In this document: positions 1 through 12,463 of the stretch, one piece after another | Layout: the number at the start of each line of letters is the position of its first letter | How positions within the stretch are numbered: the first letter of the stretch is position 1 | Assembly (NCBI GenBank): GCA_027625915.1 | Contig: JANTQA010000010.1 | Span: 1,860,001 to 1,924,000 of the forward strand | From: Anaeramoeba flamelloides | Lineage: Eukaryota; Metamonada; Anaeramoebidae | Direction: 5' to 3' | DNA length: 64,000 bases | Position numbers and translations under genes: made by a program | Notes under the pieces: model-generated | The model's input: only the letters and a program-made list of their open reading frames with translations | Told to the model about the DNA's origin: nothing | Database searches by the model: none

Positions 1-539
1 TCTATCAAATATTCATTTATTAAATCACTTATACTTCAAGAATTTTTTTTGGTTGATCTTTGTATTCAAATATCAATTATTAAAAATAATAACAAAGTAT
101 AAAAATAATTGGGGAATAGGTGATTAGATAAATTAAAATTTAATTTAATTTAATAAAAGTTTCTCAAGCGAAATTGAGATTAAATTAGTAAAAATATTTT
201 TCTTTTTGAAAAGTTGTAAAAAGTCAATTTCTTTTTTCCAAATAATAAAAAAAAAATATAAAAGAATAATTTCACATTTTAAAATTAATTTTGAAAAATT
301 GTTTGGCTTTCAACAAAAAAATCTTTATCGGAATTTAAAAGATTTTTTCAGAGAAAAAAAATTGATTTTGAATTTAGAGGATAAAATTTCTTAAATCCCA
401 AATATCTTCTTGAATCATCTATTTGATGTTATTTAGATTTAACCTTAGAGCAAAAACATAAATTTTGAATTAAAATTTTAATGGTTAAAACTAAAGTTGT
501 TAAAATAATTCAAATATTTTTCAATATATTGAATATAAA
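1..539. other. AT-rich non-genic stretch
   Basis: I see no gene-like protein, RNA gene or clear repeat end here. The one open frame at about 206-394 is made of Lys, Phe, Ile and Asn, as expected by chance in DNA this AT-rich. Confidence 0.5.
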
Positions 540-1150
540 ATTTTTTATTTTTTTTTTAATTGTAATTTAAGGGAGGGGTATAGAATTCCTCTTGTTTGTC
601 CGAATTCCTAAACATAAATTTATTAATTGTATAAAAGATTCAAACTAGTTTTATTATCTACCAGTGCTAATAAAGATATTGAATCTTGTTTATTAATAAT
701 ATTAAAAATATTATTATTATTTAAAATAAGTGAAAGATTAATTCTTTCTGATTCAGAAATCCAGATTTTCCGATTATTTTCTTAGGTTGGGAAGTTCCAT
801 AGAAAATGATCGAAATATTCAATGATATCCAAATCTTTCTTTATTTTACACAATTGATAAAAATTTTTTTATTTCACTATAAGAATTATCATAAAAAAAT
901 AAAAGAAAATCTTTATATTAATATTTCTAGTAACAAAGAAATGGTATTGTGTAATTATGATAAAAATTGTTTTAAAAAAAGTAAAATAATTTTATAATGT
1001 GAGAAATTTAAGGAATTTAATAGTTTTCTTTTTCAGAAAAAATGGAAAAAAAAATTGATCTCACTAAACTAATTTTCTTTTTTGGCTTTCTTAGTCTATC
1101 AGAATTTTTTGAAACCTGGAATTTACAAATAAAAATATAATTTGAGAATA
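540..1150 (-). mobile_element. LINE-B 3'-terminal fragment, copy 1
   Basis: This is a 5'-truncated non-LTR retrotransposon fragment read on the minus strand. Between about 740 and 860 the minus strand encodes a decayed piece of the reverse-transcriptase C-terminal zinc finger, with DHFLW followed by an internal stop and then RKIWI. The same layout is better preserved at 6400-6660 and 35060-35290. The low-coordinate end carries the family's 3' terminus: CAAGAGGAATT, then a CTCCCTT-like stretch and an A-rich tail on the minus strand. It is a dead copy. The LINE identity rests on the zinc-finger layout; the clade is not determinable here. Confidence 0.6.
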
Positions 1151-1269
1151 TCACCAAAAACATATTTTAAAATTTTGCCCCTTTAATGTGAAATACTAAC
1201 CAATTAAAGTAATAGTTTTATTTTAAATTGAATAGCTGATTTTCAAGTTTTTAATAATTTTTTTTGATT

Positions 1270-1335
1270 GGAAAAAAGATATATTATTACTATTGAAGAA
1301 GTGTAAGTTATACTCTAGAAGTTTTTTAGCAATGT
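1270..1335 (-). mobile_element. LINE-A 3' terminus, short fragment
   Basis: The minus strand reads a CTCTAGAGTATAACTTACAC-like stretch, then TTCTTCAATA and a TAA-rich tail. This matches the 3' terminus seen at 1595-1700, 59645-59710 and 63905-63972. Only the last ~60 bases are recognisable. Confidence 0.5.
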
Positions 1336-1592
1336 TTCCTAAAAAAAAATTATAGTTTAATATCATAGATTTCATGGTTATTTTAGGAAAGGGTATTTAG
1401 AATTGTTCTGTATTTAACAAGCAAAAGTTAAAACATAAAAGAACAAATTGGTGAAAAGTTACAGAAAAAAAAATCAAAGTTTAAAAAGTGTTAAAAATGA
1501 AATAATTGGTAAAAAATCAAAAAAAAAATTAAATCCTATCATTTAATTAAAAACACCCAAAATCACAGCTACAAAAATTTTGTTAATTTTTT

Positions 1593-1700
1593 TTATTATT
1601 ATTGAAGAAGTGTAGATTACACTATAGTTGCCCTTAGACTTAAATTCCCTTTCAAAAATTTTGTTAATTTGGTTTAGTTTGAAATTTGAATAAGAATGTT
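1593..1700 (-). mobile_element. LINE-A 3' terminus fragment
   Basis: On the minus strand the sequence AAGTCTAAGGGCAACTA is followed by AGTGTAATCTACAC, TTCTTCAATAATAATA and an A-rich run. The block is nearly the same as the plus-strand end at 63905-63972, where a zinc-finger-coding remnant lies just upstream. I read no coding sequence next to this copy. Confidence 0.55.
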
Positions 1701-2415
1701 CATTGAGTATGTTTGTTGTTTAATCATAGAAATTCCATTTTTCTTTTTGATCTGGATTGTTTTAAACCTGGGAGAATTAGTACATTGATTTTTTAGTTTT
1801 TATTTTCGAGTTACTCATATTATCATTTTCCAGTATCTATGTATTAGGAAGTAACTATTTGACCTTTTTCTTTAGTAACTCTTCTTCCTAATAAAAAAAA
1901 AAATCATACAGAGAAAAAAATAAAAAAAATAAAATTTTTGAAATTATCTGTAACATTTGATATACTTACTTCTTCTTTCTTTGGTTTTATTTAAATAAGA
2001 ATAGTAAAACTTTTGTTTGCAAATATTTTGACAAACTAATTACTTAATATTTCTAAAGAACTTTCTAAATGAATTTTTTTTTTTTTTTTATTCATTTAAT
2101 TTAGAAATGGAAAAAGAAAAATTGATATTTTATAAAGACTTTTTCAGAAATATAAGGTTAATTGTAAAATAAAATTATCAAAATTTATATTCAACTTTCC
2201 GAAAAAATCACATTTCTCAAGAATTTAAGGATTATTCGAATTTTATTCCTAGTGGCTATTACTTTTATACCCACAACACGAATTATGAACTTAAAAGAAT
2301 GTTGAGTTAATGGATCTTGTTAAAATGTAAAATTTAGGTTGTTTTTAGAGGAAGGTAAAAAAAATTTACTTTCCAAATCCAAAATTTTTCACTCAAAATT
2401 TTCTACTTCCAAAAT

Positions 2416-2520
2416 GATATTGGGAAAATGTCACTCCAATTTATATTGAAGTATGTTAGAGTTGGTGGTGAGTGTAGCCACCCATTTGAAAAGAAAGTGG
2501 AGTGACATTTTCCCAATATC
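2416..2520. mobile_element. 105-bp MITE with perfect 23-bp terminal inverted repeats
   Basis: The first 23 bases (from GATATTGGGAAAATG) are the exact reverse complement of the last 23 bases (ending CATTTTCCCAATATC). They enclose about 59 bp with no coding potential. Perfect arms suggest a young non-autonomous DNA transposon. I found no second copy and no secure target-site duplication in the window. Confidence 0.7.
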
Positions 2521-4046
2521 GTAAAAAATAGCTTTTTATTTTTGCCTTGCTTTGTTGGGATTTTTCGAAAAGTTTTTGGATCAATAAATGATTTTGGTCA
2601 AAATCTTAAATTTCTAAAAATTGACAATATTTTGACTTTCCCTCAATTCACTATATTTTAAAGTTCTTAATTTATTTACTGTTTTGTATTTCAATGCTCA
2701 CAGAGCATAAAATTCAGATAGTCCTTAAATAGTTCAATAAAGTTCCCATTTCTCAAAAGGAAATTAATAAATTATTCTAATTATAAAGAATTCAAAATCT
2801 GAAATGTTACACGTTTATAAAAACCTTTTTGAGAAAAGCTCAAAGAAAAATTTTTTTCATTTATTTTTCACAAATAGTAGATTTATTGGATGTATTTCTT
2901 TGATATAAAAATTCTTTATTTTGTATCAAAGTGTTGAAAAAAATTACTCTGAGTCTTATTTGAATTTTGTAACAATTTTTTCTTTTTCTTTCAGTTGAAA
3001 CTGTTCAAGTTGTTTTTTGATTTCTATAATTCAATCTCTTTTATTTTAATGTTTGAAACCGTATTCTTTGTTTTTGCTTATTTTGTGAAAATATTAAAAA
3101 AAAAAGATTTTTGAAAACAAATATATAAAAAAAGGTTATATCAAATAATTTTAAATAGTAATAGGGCCAGAATTCGAGGGGTAATATTTTATTTCGACTC
3201 ATACAAATTAAAAAGATAAGGAACAAAAAAATCATCGAAAAAATACTCTGATTGAAAAATTTTTTTTTTTTCAATATTGTTTTGGACAAATTATTTGAAA
3301 AGGTGATCTTTCGTGTTTAGTTTGCTAAATGAAAATATTTGTTTCAAAAAACAAACCCTACCATGTTTTTTTTATTGATTTTACACTTTGATTAATATTT
3401 AACAAATTGTCTATAAGATATTTCTTGATCCAAAACATTTTTAATAAAACCAAAATTTGAATCAAAAATAAATTCAAAAATTGAAAAATGAAAATTCAAC
3501 TCTAATTTTTTGAATGGATTTTTTCTAAAATAGAGAACGAAAAGGAGTAATAACTCGTAATTGTTTTTAAAAGTTTCAATATCTGGTGACACTCAAAAAA
3601 AAATTACAAAGTCATTTCCATTTACCAAAACATAAAAAATGATAGTTGTAGACCAAAAACAATTATTTGAAAAAAGTGCGAACTAAACATTTTCAAAGTG
3701 ATCTTGAAAACGATCTAGATTCGTTTTTTAAACAGTTTGGGTAACACTTTTAAAACTCATTTTTATTAAACAGCTGACATACAAATATATTATTTTTTTT
3801 TAAAAGATAAATTACTTTAATGAAATATTTTGAAATAGATGAGAATAACAGTATGTTAATGTTCAGAGTTTTTTTTTATTTACCAGTATTTTTTTTTGAG
3901 GATTAAACCATAAATTCAATGATTTAATTTGAAATCTTTAGCACAATTCCAATCAAAAATCTTTTTTATTTTTTTCAATGTTTTGGAATTAAATTGTTTC
4001 TTTTTCGAAATATATATCAAAAAAGTAATCTCAAAATTTGTCAACA
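2521..4046. other. Non-genic stretch upstream of the MTHFR-like gene
   Basis: No protein family or repeat family was recognised. The minus-strand frames near 3041-3289 and 3392-3592 are Phe/Lys/Ile/Asn-rich and look like chance. The last ~50 bases before the ATG at 4047 would hold the promoter and 5' UTR, but no distinctive motif is visible. Confidence 0.45.
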
Positions 4047-7000
4047 ATGAAACTTATTGAATTAATTTCTGAACACCAAGAAAGAAATGAAATGTTATCA
4101 AAAAATGAGCTTTATTTTACCTTTGAATTTGCACCACTTCCAAACTCACAGCAACTACAACGTTTGCTTCGTCGAATTGAAATTCTTTCAACTCTTGAAC
4201 CGCTTAGTATTGACTTCACTAGCAGCAAGTCTTTAAAACTGCATGAAATGATAAAAATTTCTGCTCAAACACAATTACTACGTGGTCTTGAGACTGTTTA
4301 TCAGATCTCCTATCGTAAGAAAAATAGAAAGGAGATTATTTATGAGTTGGAAAAAATAAAGTCGATCGGGATTCAAAACGTGATGATAAGAACTTCTGGT
4401 TTGATAATTTTTTTTTTTTTTTTTTTTTTCCTGTCTTTCAAAAAATCGCTTTTTGTAAATCATTAAAAAAAGAAATTACTCTGAAAATCCTAAAAAATAA
4501 TTTTACACTCTTTTTCTTTTTTTTTAAAAACGAGATGAAAAAAAAAAAGGCATGTTGCTTTTCTATTTTGAAATTTTCAAAAAGAAAAGCACACCCAAAA
4601 AAATCTATCAGCCAAAAATTCAGTTAGTAGTTCCTTTGTGAGTGTATAACTTGGAAGCGATCTTCTGTTTTACCAATCAATAAAATCAACACAATTTTTT
4701 GCATCCTTTTCAAAAAATTCTTTTACCATGGTTTAATTCTCTCAATGATTTGTCTTCTGAAAACACTTTCTTTTCAGGATTTAAATGCGTACCAAAAAAA
4801 AAAAGGAACCTTTTAATCGTAATTCATTTGTGTAGCCCCAAATCAAAACATAAAGGTAATGAAATTGTTTAAAATTTCGTTTCAACACCAACCCAATTTT
4901 AATCCTTTGACACGATTTTAAAGTATTTTCTCACATCAAAGCTTTGCTGACAGCCACCGAGATTATTTCAAAAAGTTTCAAATCATTTCAGAAAAAAAGT
5001 GTCAAATAGAAAAAAATTGTCAAAACAATTTTAATTGCAAAATAGTAGTAAAAGATAGTAAAAGATAGTATTTTCTAATATTTTTTTACTGTATTTTTTG
5101 CTCATTTAAAAACAAAAACCAAATCTAAAAACTGGACTGATTCTGAGAAATCAAAATAGAAAATTCAAATCATTAGATTAAACCAAAATTTAAGCATGTT
5201 CAATTTTCCCCAAATTTGAATTTTACTTGTGAAATTGAATTTTTTGTTCCTATGATTTTACTCATATAAAATTGGCTTTAAAATTTTAACAATAGACACT
5301 ATTTCAATTTTGTCTTTTAGTTTCAGGTATCTTCATTTATCAGTTGACAATAAGTAAAAAAACATTTAAAAATTTCCCTTTTCACTACCATTTTACAATG
5401 AAAATCATTTGATAATTTTTTTCGATTTGACAATTTTATCCTGAGTGGAAAATCAATTTTGTTGAATTTTTGCATTAAGAACTTTAAAAGCACGTCACGT
5501 GTCAAAAAATTTATACTTGGAAGATCGATTGTTTCAAATGAAATATTTTTACAATATTCGATCTCACACCAATTTGATTTTATTACTTTGTGAAAAAAAT
5601 TTCTGAAATTATACTTTTTTTCCAATTATTCCTAACTCTAAACACAAAAATAGAAACTATTATTGAGGATCTGATAAAATTTGAAAAGTGGATAAATTTC
5701 AAAATGTTGATTGTGAAAAAATAAACTTAATATTTTTAAAAAAATTAATTTTATTTGTTAGTTATTTTCAAAAGCACTAAAAGTTAATTAGATTAAAAAT
5801 ATATTCTCAGCTTCCATTCTGATTTTTAAAAATGTTGTTAAGTTTCTCTAATTTTTTTAAAATGATAAAATCGGACTTTACTTTTTTCCCAAAATTTCGT
5901 AATTTTTTTATTTTTTGAAGGGAGGATATTAATTTCCTCTTACTGTCTTTAGGTTTTCCAGAATTCAAAAGAATTGAGCCAAATCTTAGATTTTACTCTA
6001 TCCTCCAAAATTCTTGAAAACCTAGGCACTGTTCTAATAACCAAGTTTTTGTTTAGAAATTTTGGAAATAAAAAGAAAATTGTTGTAATTTTCTTTTAAT
6101 TTTTTAATTTAAAAAAAAAAACACCTTTAGATTTTCCAGAATTCAAAAGAATTCTGGAAAAATCACTGTTAGCTTTTTCAAGGATTCAAAAGAATTGGAT
6201 TGAATCTTTGATTTTACTCCATTCTTTTGAATCTTGGAAAACCTATGCAAATTAAGCACTCTACGGCACTTGACGGCACTTGACTTATTTCTAAATTTTT
6301 GTTTTGTAATTTCAATAAAGAATCATAATTTTCTTTATCAAGATAATAACAATAGAAATAATGAAATATATATTTCGAATAATATCAAAAATATTAGTTT
6401 TTTATTATTTTTGTTTATTTTTGTTAAATCTTTAATCCAAATTGTTCGATTTTCTTTATAGAATTGGCAGTCCCATAAAAAATGATAGATATCTGTATTT
6501 ATATCTAAATGAGAAATATTTTTACATAAATTGTAAAATTTTTTTTTAAATTTATTCTTATCATAAACATAAGAATATGTGTTTAGATAATTTGAGAAAT
6601 TTCTTAATTTTAAAATGTAAGTAGAACCCTTCCATTTTGAATTATTTTTTGTAGTTAGGTATATTAATTTTTATTTTGATTAGAAAATGAATTATAAGGT
6701 ATTTCCAAAAAAGTGTGGTATTAATTTTTTTTTTTTTATAAAAATATTTTCTTTTAAAGTCTATTCGTAAATTGGTAATTTAAAATTAAGAGAAATATTA
6801 ATATTGATTGAATCAGTACATATTATTTCAAAATATATTCATCAAAATATTTCCAAAAAATGAAAAAAAATTAAACAATTTTTTGAATGTTGAAAACAAG
6901 TTACAAATAAATTTCAATAAAAAATGGATAATATAAGAAAAGGATCCAAACGATTTTTTAAAAAACAATATGCAGTTATAAGTTTTCCCTTCTCTTCAAA

Positions 7001-10000
7001 ATTCTACTGAAATTAAACCTCTTAGTAAAATTCACAAAAGTAAAACAAAAAAAATCAGAATTTTAATTTTTCTGATTAATGTCCAAAACCCAGAAAAATT
7101 CGAATTTCTTTTTGCTGTTGTATTTTTTTCTCAAATAAATTGAGATTCTGACTTGGTATATTTTTGCTTTAGTTTTATAAATTATTCTTGGAGAATGTGA
7201 ATGAATGTATTAATTTTTAAAAATTTTGTGACTTTTTTTTATTGATCCAAACATCTACCAGGTCAAAATCTTTTTGAGTTAGATTGAAAATTACTAGGTC
7301 ATAAAATAACTGGCTAATACATATTGATTTAAACATTTGTAATTTTACTCCATTAGATATTTTTTTTGGTTGAAAATTCATTTTTTATTTTTTTGAAGCT
7401 ATCTTTTACTTTTTTAAAGTTTTTTTTGTAAATGTTTCTCTTTTCCAAAACAAAACCCTAAATATTGTATTTCTGATATAATTGGTTTCATTGTGAAGTT
7501 TTGAGTTTCCACTTGGACAAACCCCCTATTCCTTCTTTTCTATGATATTTTTTTAACCAAATTTTCATTTTTTCATTTTTAATATATTTTTTGAGAGTAT
7601 AATGAACTAATATATGACTAATTGTGTAAATAACATTTTTTTAATATCGATTGTAACAATCAAAAATTCATTATTTTTATATTTATTTTTAAGTTTTTCT
7701 AGTTCAAATAATAAATTTAGAACAAATATATTGTATCTAATTTTTTTTTGAAACATAAATTGAGAATCTGAAACTGATTACAATGTTCTTCTATTTTTTT
7801 ATAAATGGATTTGTAGAAAAAAACGTGTTAAAGTATTATTAATTGATATTGATCGATCATTTAAAGGAATTCCTTCATCTCTAGTTTTATGAATATATAA
7901 AAAATTTCTTTTTTTGATAAAATTAATTATTTCTTCAACTTGGAATTTCATTTCAAGTGTAAAAATATTTTTTGAACACTTTTTAAAAATCTAAAGATGT
8001 TCTTTTTCATTCTTCTTTCTTATTGCCCATTTTGCAGAATTGAATTTTATCAAAATCTTTAACTGATTTATTTTTTTGATAATTTCGTAATTTTGATAAC
8101 CAATTTTTCCTGATCAGAAATTGCAAACTTTTACACATACCCGATAAGAGTCTGCCTCTTGATAAATTAATTTATTTTTCAATTTGAAACAAAATCTTTG
8201 AAAATTTTTTACTAAAAAAACAATCCACCAATTGTCTAAAGCAACATTTTTATAAGAAGAATTTCGAAGAGGTGTTATCTTTTTTCAGACTTTGAATTGA
8301 GCTATTTTCAAGTTTTTTTGTTAATAAATTTCTAATAAATTTGTTTTTTTTTTTAAAGGGAAAACAGAAAATTTTTTTATTTGATTTTTTTTTGTTTTGT
8401 TTCAGAAATATTTCGAAAGAACTATAACTACCACAGTGATAAAATTAATTTTTGATGTGTCATTTTTAACACAAAAAATGTTGTGTGAATATAAAACGAT
8501 TAATACAAATCTTGATGTGGTCTAAAAAATAAATTGAGTTTATTTTTGATTAATAAGGCGAATTTATCATTTTGTTATCCTGATTAAGAAAGCTTCTATT
8601 TGATAAATGAGTAAAAATTGGGGTTAATTTTTATTATTGACATTCTTTCAAGAATAGATTTTTAATATTTTTGTGGGATGTAGAGGCATATTAATATAAA
8701 ATATTTATTATTGAATAAACTTCTAACATACAATTGTTTAAAATAAATACCAAATTTAATCATAATGTATCACACGCATACACACACCCACACACCATAA
8801 ATTTAAATAAATATCATCAATTCAAATTAATTAATCATTAAATATTTCAATTCGTATTAACAAAAATATTAATTTAATACATTTTATTATTTCCCAATAT
8901 TTCTATACGATTACAATAGTACTTTCAGAGGAAGAAAAGCAAAAACCATATATAACAAGCGAAATTGAAGTAATTAAATTAATTCGAGAAATTCATAATG
9001 ATTATTTTTCATTATTAATTGAAATCGATTTAGAATTATACAAAAGTGAAGAGGATTTTCAAATTTTAAAACAAATAATTTTGAATGGTGTTGATTTATT
9101 AAGGACTTTACCATTTTATGATTGTTCGAAATTTTTAAATTTTCGACAGAAATGTAGGAAAATTGAAATAAATTGTCCAATCATACCGGTAATTTTACCG
9201 ATCAATGATTATAAATCTGCAACCATTGTTATCCAATCTAATAAAATCCAAATCCCCGAAGAAATTATGAATGGTATTGAGAAACTCAAGAATGAACCAG
9301 AGCCCTTTTTGGAATATGGAATTAAAATCACGATTGAATTATGCCAAACACTATTAAAGCATAAAGTAAGAGGATTTCATTTTATTACTTTGAACAAAGA
9401 AGATCCAATTAAAAGGATACTGGAAGGCTTAGATTTGATCCAATCATCACGCATCCGGAGGAAATTGCCCTGGAGAAAGTCAACTGACCCCAGAAGGAAA
9501 TACGAAACCGTACGGCCAATTTTTTGGACGAAAAGGCCGATTTCATACACTTTATTAACTTCGAATTGGAAAAAATACCCTAGATTTGCATGGAGTGAAA
9601 TTCAAAACGAAAAGGGGGTCATTAATTTCAAAGAGCAAAACCAAGACATTTACACAAAAATTAATGCGCCAAATATTTCCTTGAAAGACTTGGGAGTAGA
9701 ACTAAATTCCGAGTATGACGTTGAAAAGGTATTTGTTGACTATTATCAGGGTAAAAGAAGATCAATACCTTGGAATCAAAACAAGCTAGATCTTGAAAAT
9801 TTAATTATCCAAAATAAATTAATAACAGTTGCCCAAAGGGGTTTAATGGTGATCAATTCCCAACCTCGAATAAATTCAGTTTCAAGTGAAGATTTGAGAG
9901 TTGGCTTTGGTGGTTATGGGGGATATATTTTCCAAAAAAGGTATTTGGAATTTTTTTTCAAGCCTTCCAGAATCAAAAAGCTATTAAACGCAATTAAAGA

Positions 10001-10403
10001 CAATCCCAACATTCGTTACTATTCGACAAATCATGACGCATCAGTGGTGTATACTAACATTGAGAAAATGGAACCAACAACACTGACCTGGGGGGTATTT
10101 TCTCATTCAATTATCCAAACAACCGTTGCAGATCCTTACACCTTCCATCACTCATGGAGAAAGGAGGCCTTTGCTTTATGGCTTTGGCAATGGGGATACA
10201 AATACAAGGATGGATCAAAATCTAGAAAAATTATTCAGAATATACACGATACTTATTTTTTGGTTTATATAGTCGATAACGACTTTATCCATTCTTCAGT
10301 TTCTACAGAACAAAATGTTTGGAAAGTTTTAGGTAGATTATTTGCCGAAGAGGATAAGAAAAAATCCAAAAAAGTAAATGAAAATAATATCAATGACAAA
10401 TAA
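4047..10403 (+). CDS. Methylenetetrahydrofolate reductase-like protein, two exons, degenerate active site
   Basis: Exons are 4047-4398 and 8929-10403, joined in phase 1 across a 4530-bp GT-AG intron (GTTTGATAAT to TACTTTCAG). The product is about 608 aa, close to human MTHFR (656). MTHFR reduces methylene-THF to methyl-THF using FAD and NAD(P)H. Exon 1 encodes the barrel start: FEFAPLP matches the FEFFPP motif and its catalytic Glu is E27; GLETVYQISY matches GLETILHMTC. Exon 2 carries the rest and the SAM-binding regulatory half, with clear family blocks CPIIPVILPI, VRPIFW, NSQPRIN, GGYIFQK, KEAFALW and YFLVYIVDNDF. Three barrel motifs are replaced: LRGDP (folate/FAD Asp) reads IRTSEEEKQKP, the AGYPEGHP loop reads LLIEIDLELY, and ITQLFF reads LLRTLPFY. 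The second exon was joined because homology and codon phase both fit. I infer a pseudoenzyme or regulatory paralogue; a normal reductase is less likely. Confidence 0.85.
5010..5422. mobile_element. TIR element, family L, copy 1 (inside the MTHFR-like intron)
   Basis: The termini are about 45-bp imperfect inverted repeats. The left end reads AAAAAATTGTCAAAAC then AATTGCAAAATAGTAGT; the right end is the reverse complement, with TTCACTACCATTTTACAAT and ATAATTTTTT. The second copy at 33734-34158 has the same ends and related inner sequence, which defines it as a dispersed element. It is non-autonomous; the minus-strand frame at 5323-5625 runs through its right arm and is not a gene. Confidence 0.6.
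5896..6690 (-). mobile_element. LINE-B 3'-terminal fragment, copy 2 (inside the MTHFR-like intron)
   Basis: This is the best-preserved member. On the minus strand, about 6660 down to 6420, an open frame encodes the reverse-transcriptase C-terminal zinc finger: SYVYDKNKF, LCKNISHLDI, then YHFLWDCQFYKENRTIWI. The first Cys of the CxxC pair is Tyr here. Downstream is a 3' UTR with CTAGGTTTTCCAAGATTC-type repeats (6140-6245 and 5950-6030). The terminus at 5900-5950 is AAGAGGAAATTAATATCC, then CTCCCTTC and an A-rich tail. It is oriented antisense to the host gene. Confidence 0.7.
6691..8928. other. Remainder of the MTHFR-like intron
   Basis: No further coding sequence or clear repeat termini were recognised. 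A short CA-rich patch lies at 8771-8798. The intron ends with a pyrimidine-rich ACTTTCAG acceptor at 8921-8928. Confidence 0.45.
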
Positions 10404-10923
10404 TGAGATCCTATTTTTATAATGTTTTTTTTTTATTTAATTTAATCGAGAATATATTTTTATATATATATTCAAAAAACAAAACAAAATTAAATATTTT
10501 TTATTTCTTAACATTTTTTAATGTCTTCTTTGTTATTTCTTCATAATTATCAAATTGAAAAACAAATAAAAAATCTTGTATATTTTTCTTAATTACCATA
10601 ATAATAATACTATACTTTTTTTTCGTTTAATATCTATCTCTCTCCCTTTTTTTTTTTTTTCTTATTTAAATTCTTCATTATTTAAAACCAATAAATTTAA
10701 ATAATATCAATTTTTTTAATTGTTTGTTTGATCAAATTTTCTAACTAATTTAACTTTTTAATTTTTTTAGAGCAATGCAAAATATTCTATATTATAAAAT
10801 TGAAAACCAAAAGTTTTCGAAAAAGTTGATAAAAATATTTTAGGGTGGTTGTTTGTGTATTTACAAGAAATAATGTAATGAAATAATCATAAATCAAAAT
10901 AATTTTTTTTTTTTTTTTTTTTA

Positions 10924-11497
10924 ATATGTCCCTACGATCCAAAAAACTCTAAAAATGGAAAACTGATTAAATACTTTCCATTAATATATATTAAAAAAAC
11001 AAAATGAAAAAATAAAAATAAATAAAGTTTCAATGTAACTTTATCTTGAAAACATTTTTTGCCAAAATCATTGAATTCAAAGTTGAAATTATGTATATTT
11101 TTAGATACACTATCTTGTTTTAACCCATTTACTAAAACAAATTCTAAATTATGGGAATTTTATTTTCACAAAAGGGACTAATTTGGTCTTCAAATGTTTT
11201 TTTTAGTTTTAAATGGTAAAATTAATAAAAAAGTTCAACTAAAAAGATAAACTCTCGGGAAAAATCATCTAATTTAATATATAAACTTATTCTTGAATTT
11301 CTAAATTTTCCTCAACCCCAATTTTTCAAAAAAAAAAATGTGTACAGTAATTTCAAAAATATTTTTGATATTCAAAAGTTGAGAGTGTTTTTATTTTAAA
11401 AAATTTTATCCCAGTGTTTAATTGAATTAATTTATAAGCTAGATTTCGAAAAATATTAATCAGAAAAAAATAGTGCTTAATTTTATTAAGGGCATAT
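10924..11497. mobile_element. TIR element, family I, copy 1
   Basis: A ~570-bp element with ends TATGTCCCTACGATCC and, inverted, TATATGCCCTTAATAAAAT. A reverse-oriented copy occupies about 55384-55958, matching over long stretches such as the block around 11160-11280. TA is the likely target. There is no open frame, so it is non-autonomous. Confidence 0.6.
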
Positions 11498-11589
11498 ATA
11501 GGAAGGAAAATAATTTACCTTATAGTATTGTTAGTTTTTTTTTAATTTAAGTAATAAACGATATATTATTTAATTTTCGATTTATTTCA

Positions 11590-12200
11590 TAAATTAAAAA
11601 GAAAAGTTGTTATTTTTTCCCGGATTCAGAAGAATTAAATAAAATCTTTGATTTTTAGCTATTCTTTTCAATTCTGGTAAAGCTAGGAACTTGATGGACA
11701 CTTTCATTAGTATTTTTTTTTAATCAAAATGTATAGAGTTAAATCTTTGATTCAAGTCAATTTATTTAAATTAAAAAAAAAACTCAAAGTTTTTCTTGAG
11801 TTTTCTGTTTAATTAGACAATTGATAGATATTCTAGATAAAATTTAAAAATATTAAAAAAAAACAGGTAACTTCCTGGCACTCTGCAGAACTCTAAGGCA
11901 CTATCCTAATTTCTAAACTTTTTTTCAGAAATTTTAATAAAAAATCATAATTTTCTATCTCATTAACTAATAATAATATAAATAATGAATCTTTATATTG
12001 AATAATATTCTTATGTATCTGTATTAATTCTCTTTAATATAAATCAATTGGTTATTTTCAGAAATTATTTTTATTTATTTATTTATCTTGAAAATAAATA
12101 ATAATTTTTTTTTTTGAATGAACCAAGACTTGTAACCAAGTACAATTTTTATAATCTCCCATTTTGAACTTTTAAAGAATATATTTCTTAACATTTTAGG
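11590..12200 (-). mobile_element. LINE-B 3' fragment, copy 3 (decayed)
   Basis: It shares the 3' UTR repeat (GAATTAAATAAAATCTTTG, then an inverted ATTCTTTTCAATTCTGGTAAAGCTAGG) and the downstream ATAAAAAATCATAATTTTCT block with the copies at 5896-6690 and 34620-35300. The coding part is no longer readable. Boundaries are approximate. Confidence 0.5.
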
Positions 12201-12463
12201 GTCAAAATATTTTTGTTCACTCTTGATTGAATATTTTGGTTTTTTTATGTATCTTTTTTTATTTTTTTAATTGTAAATTTTAAATATTTTGCTATAAAAA
12301 AGTACAAGTATGAATAAAATTTTAAAAGATTTTGGAAGATTTTAGTTTTATTTAAATCAAAGGCAGGATTTAATTCATTAATAGTTGGGAAAATATTGGA
12401 TATTTTATGATTTTCTGCTTAACAGGGAGATTTTATATTTAAACCCCATCAAAATAAACTATT

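Noticed and set aside
5323-5625. 100-aa minus-strand frame in the MTHFR-like intron
   Set aside because: It overlaps the inverted arm of element L and has no recognisable domain.
8771-8798. CA-rich patch that might be a telomere-like or CRISPR-like repeat
   Set aside because: It is a short, irregular dinucleotide-rich stretch with no regular spacing; no CRISPR array is present anywhere in the window.
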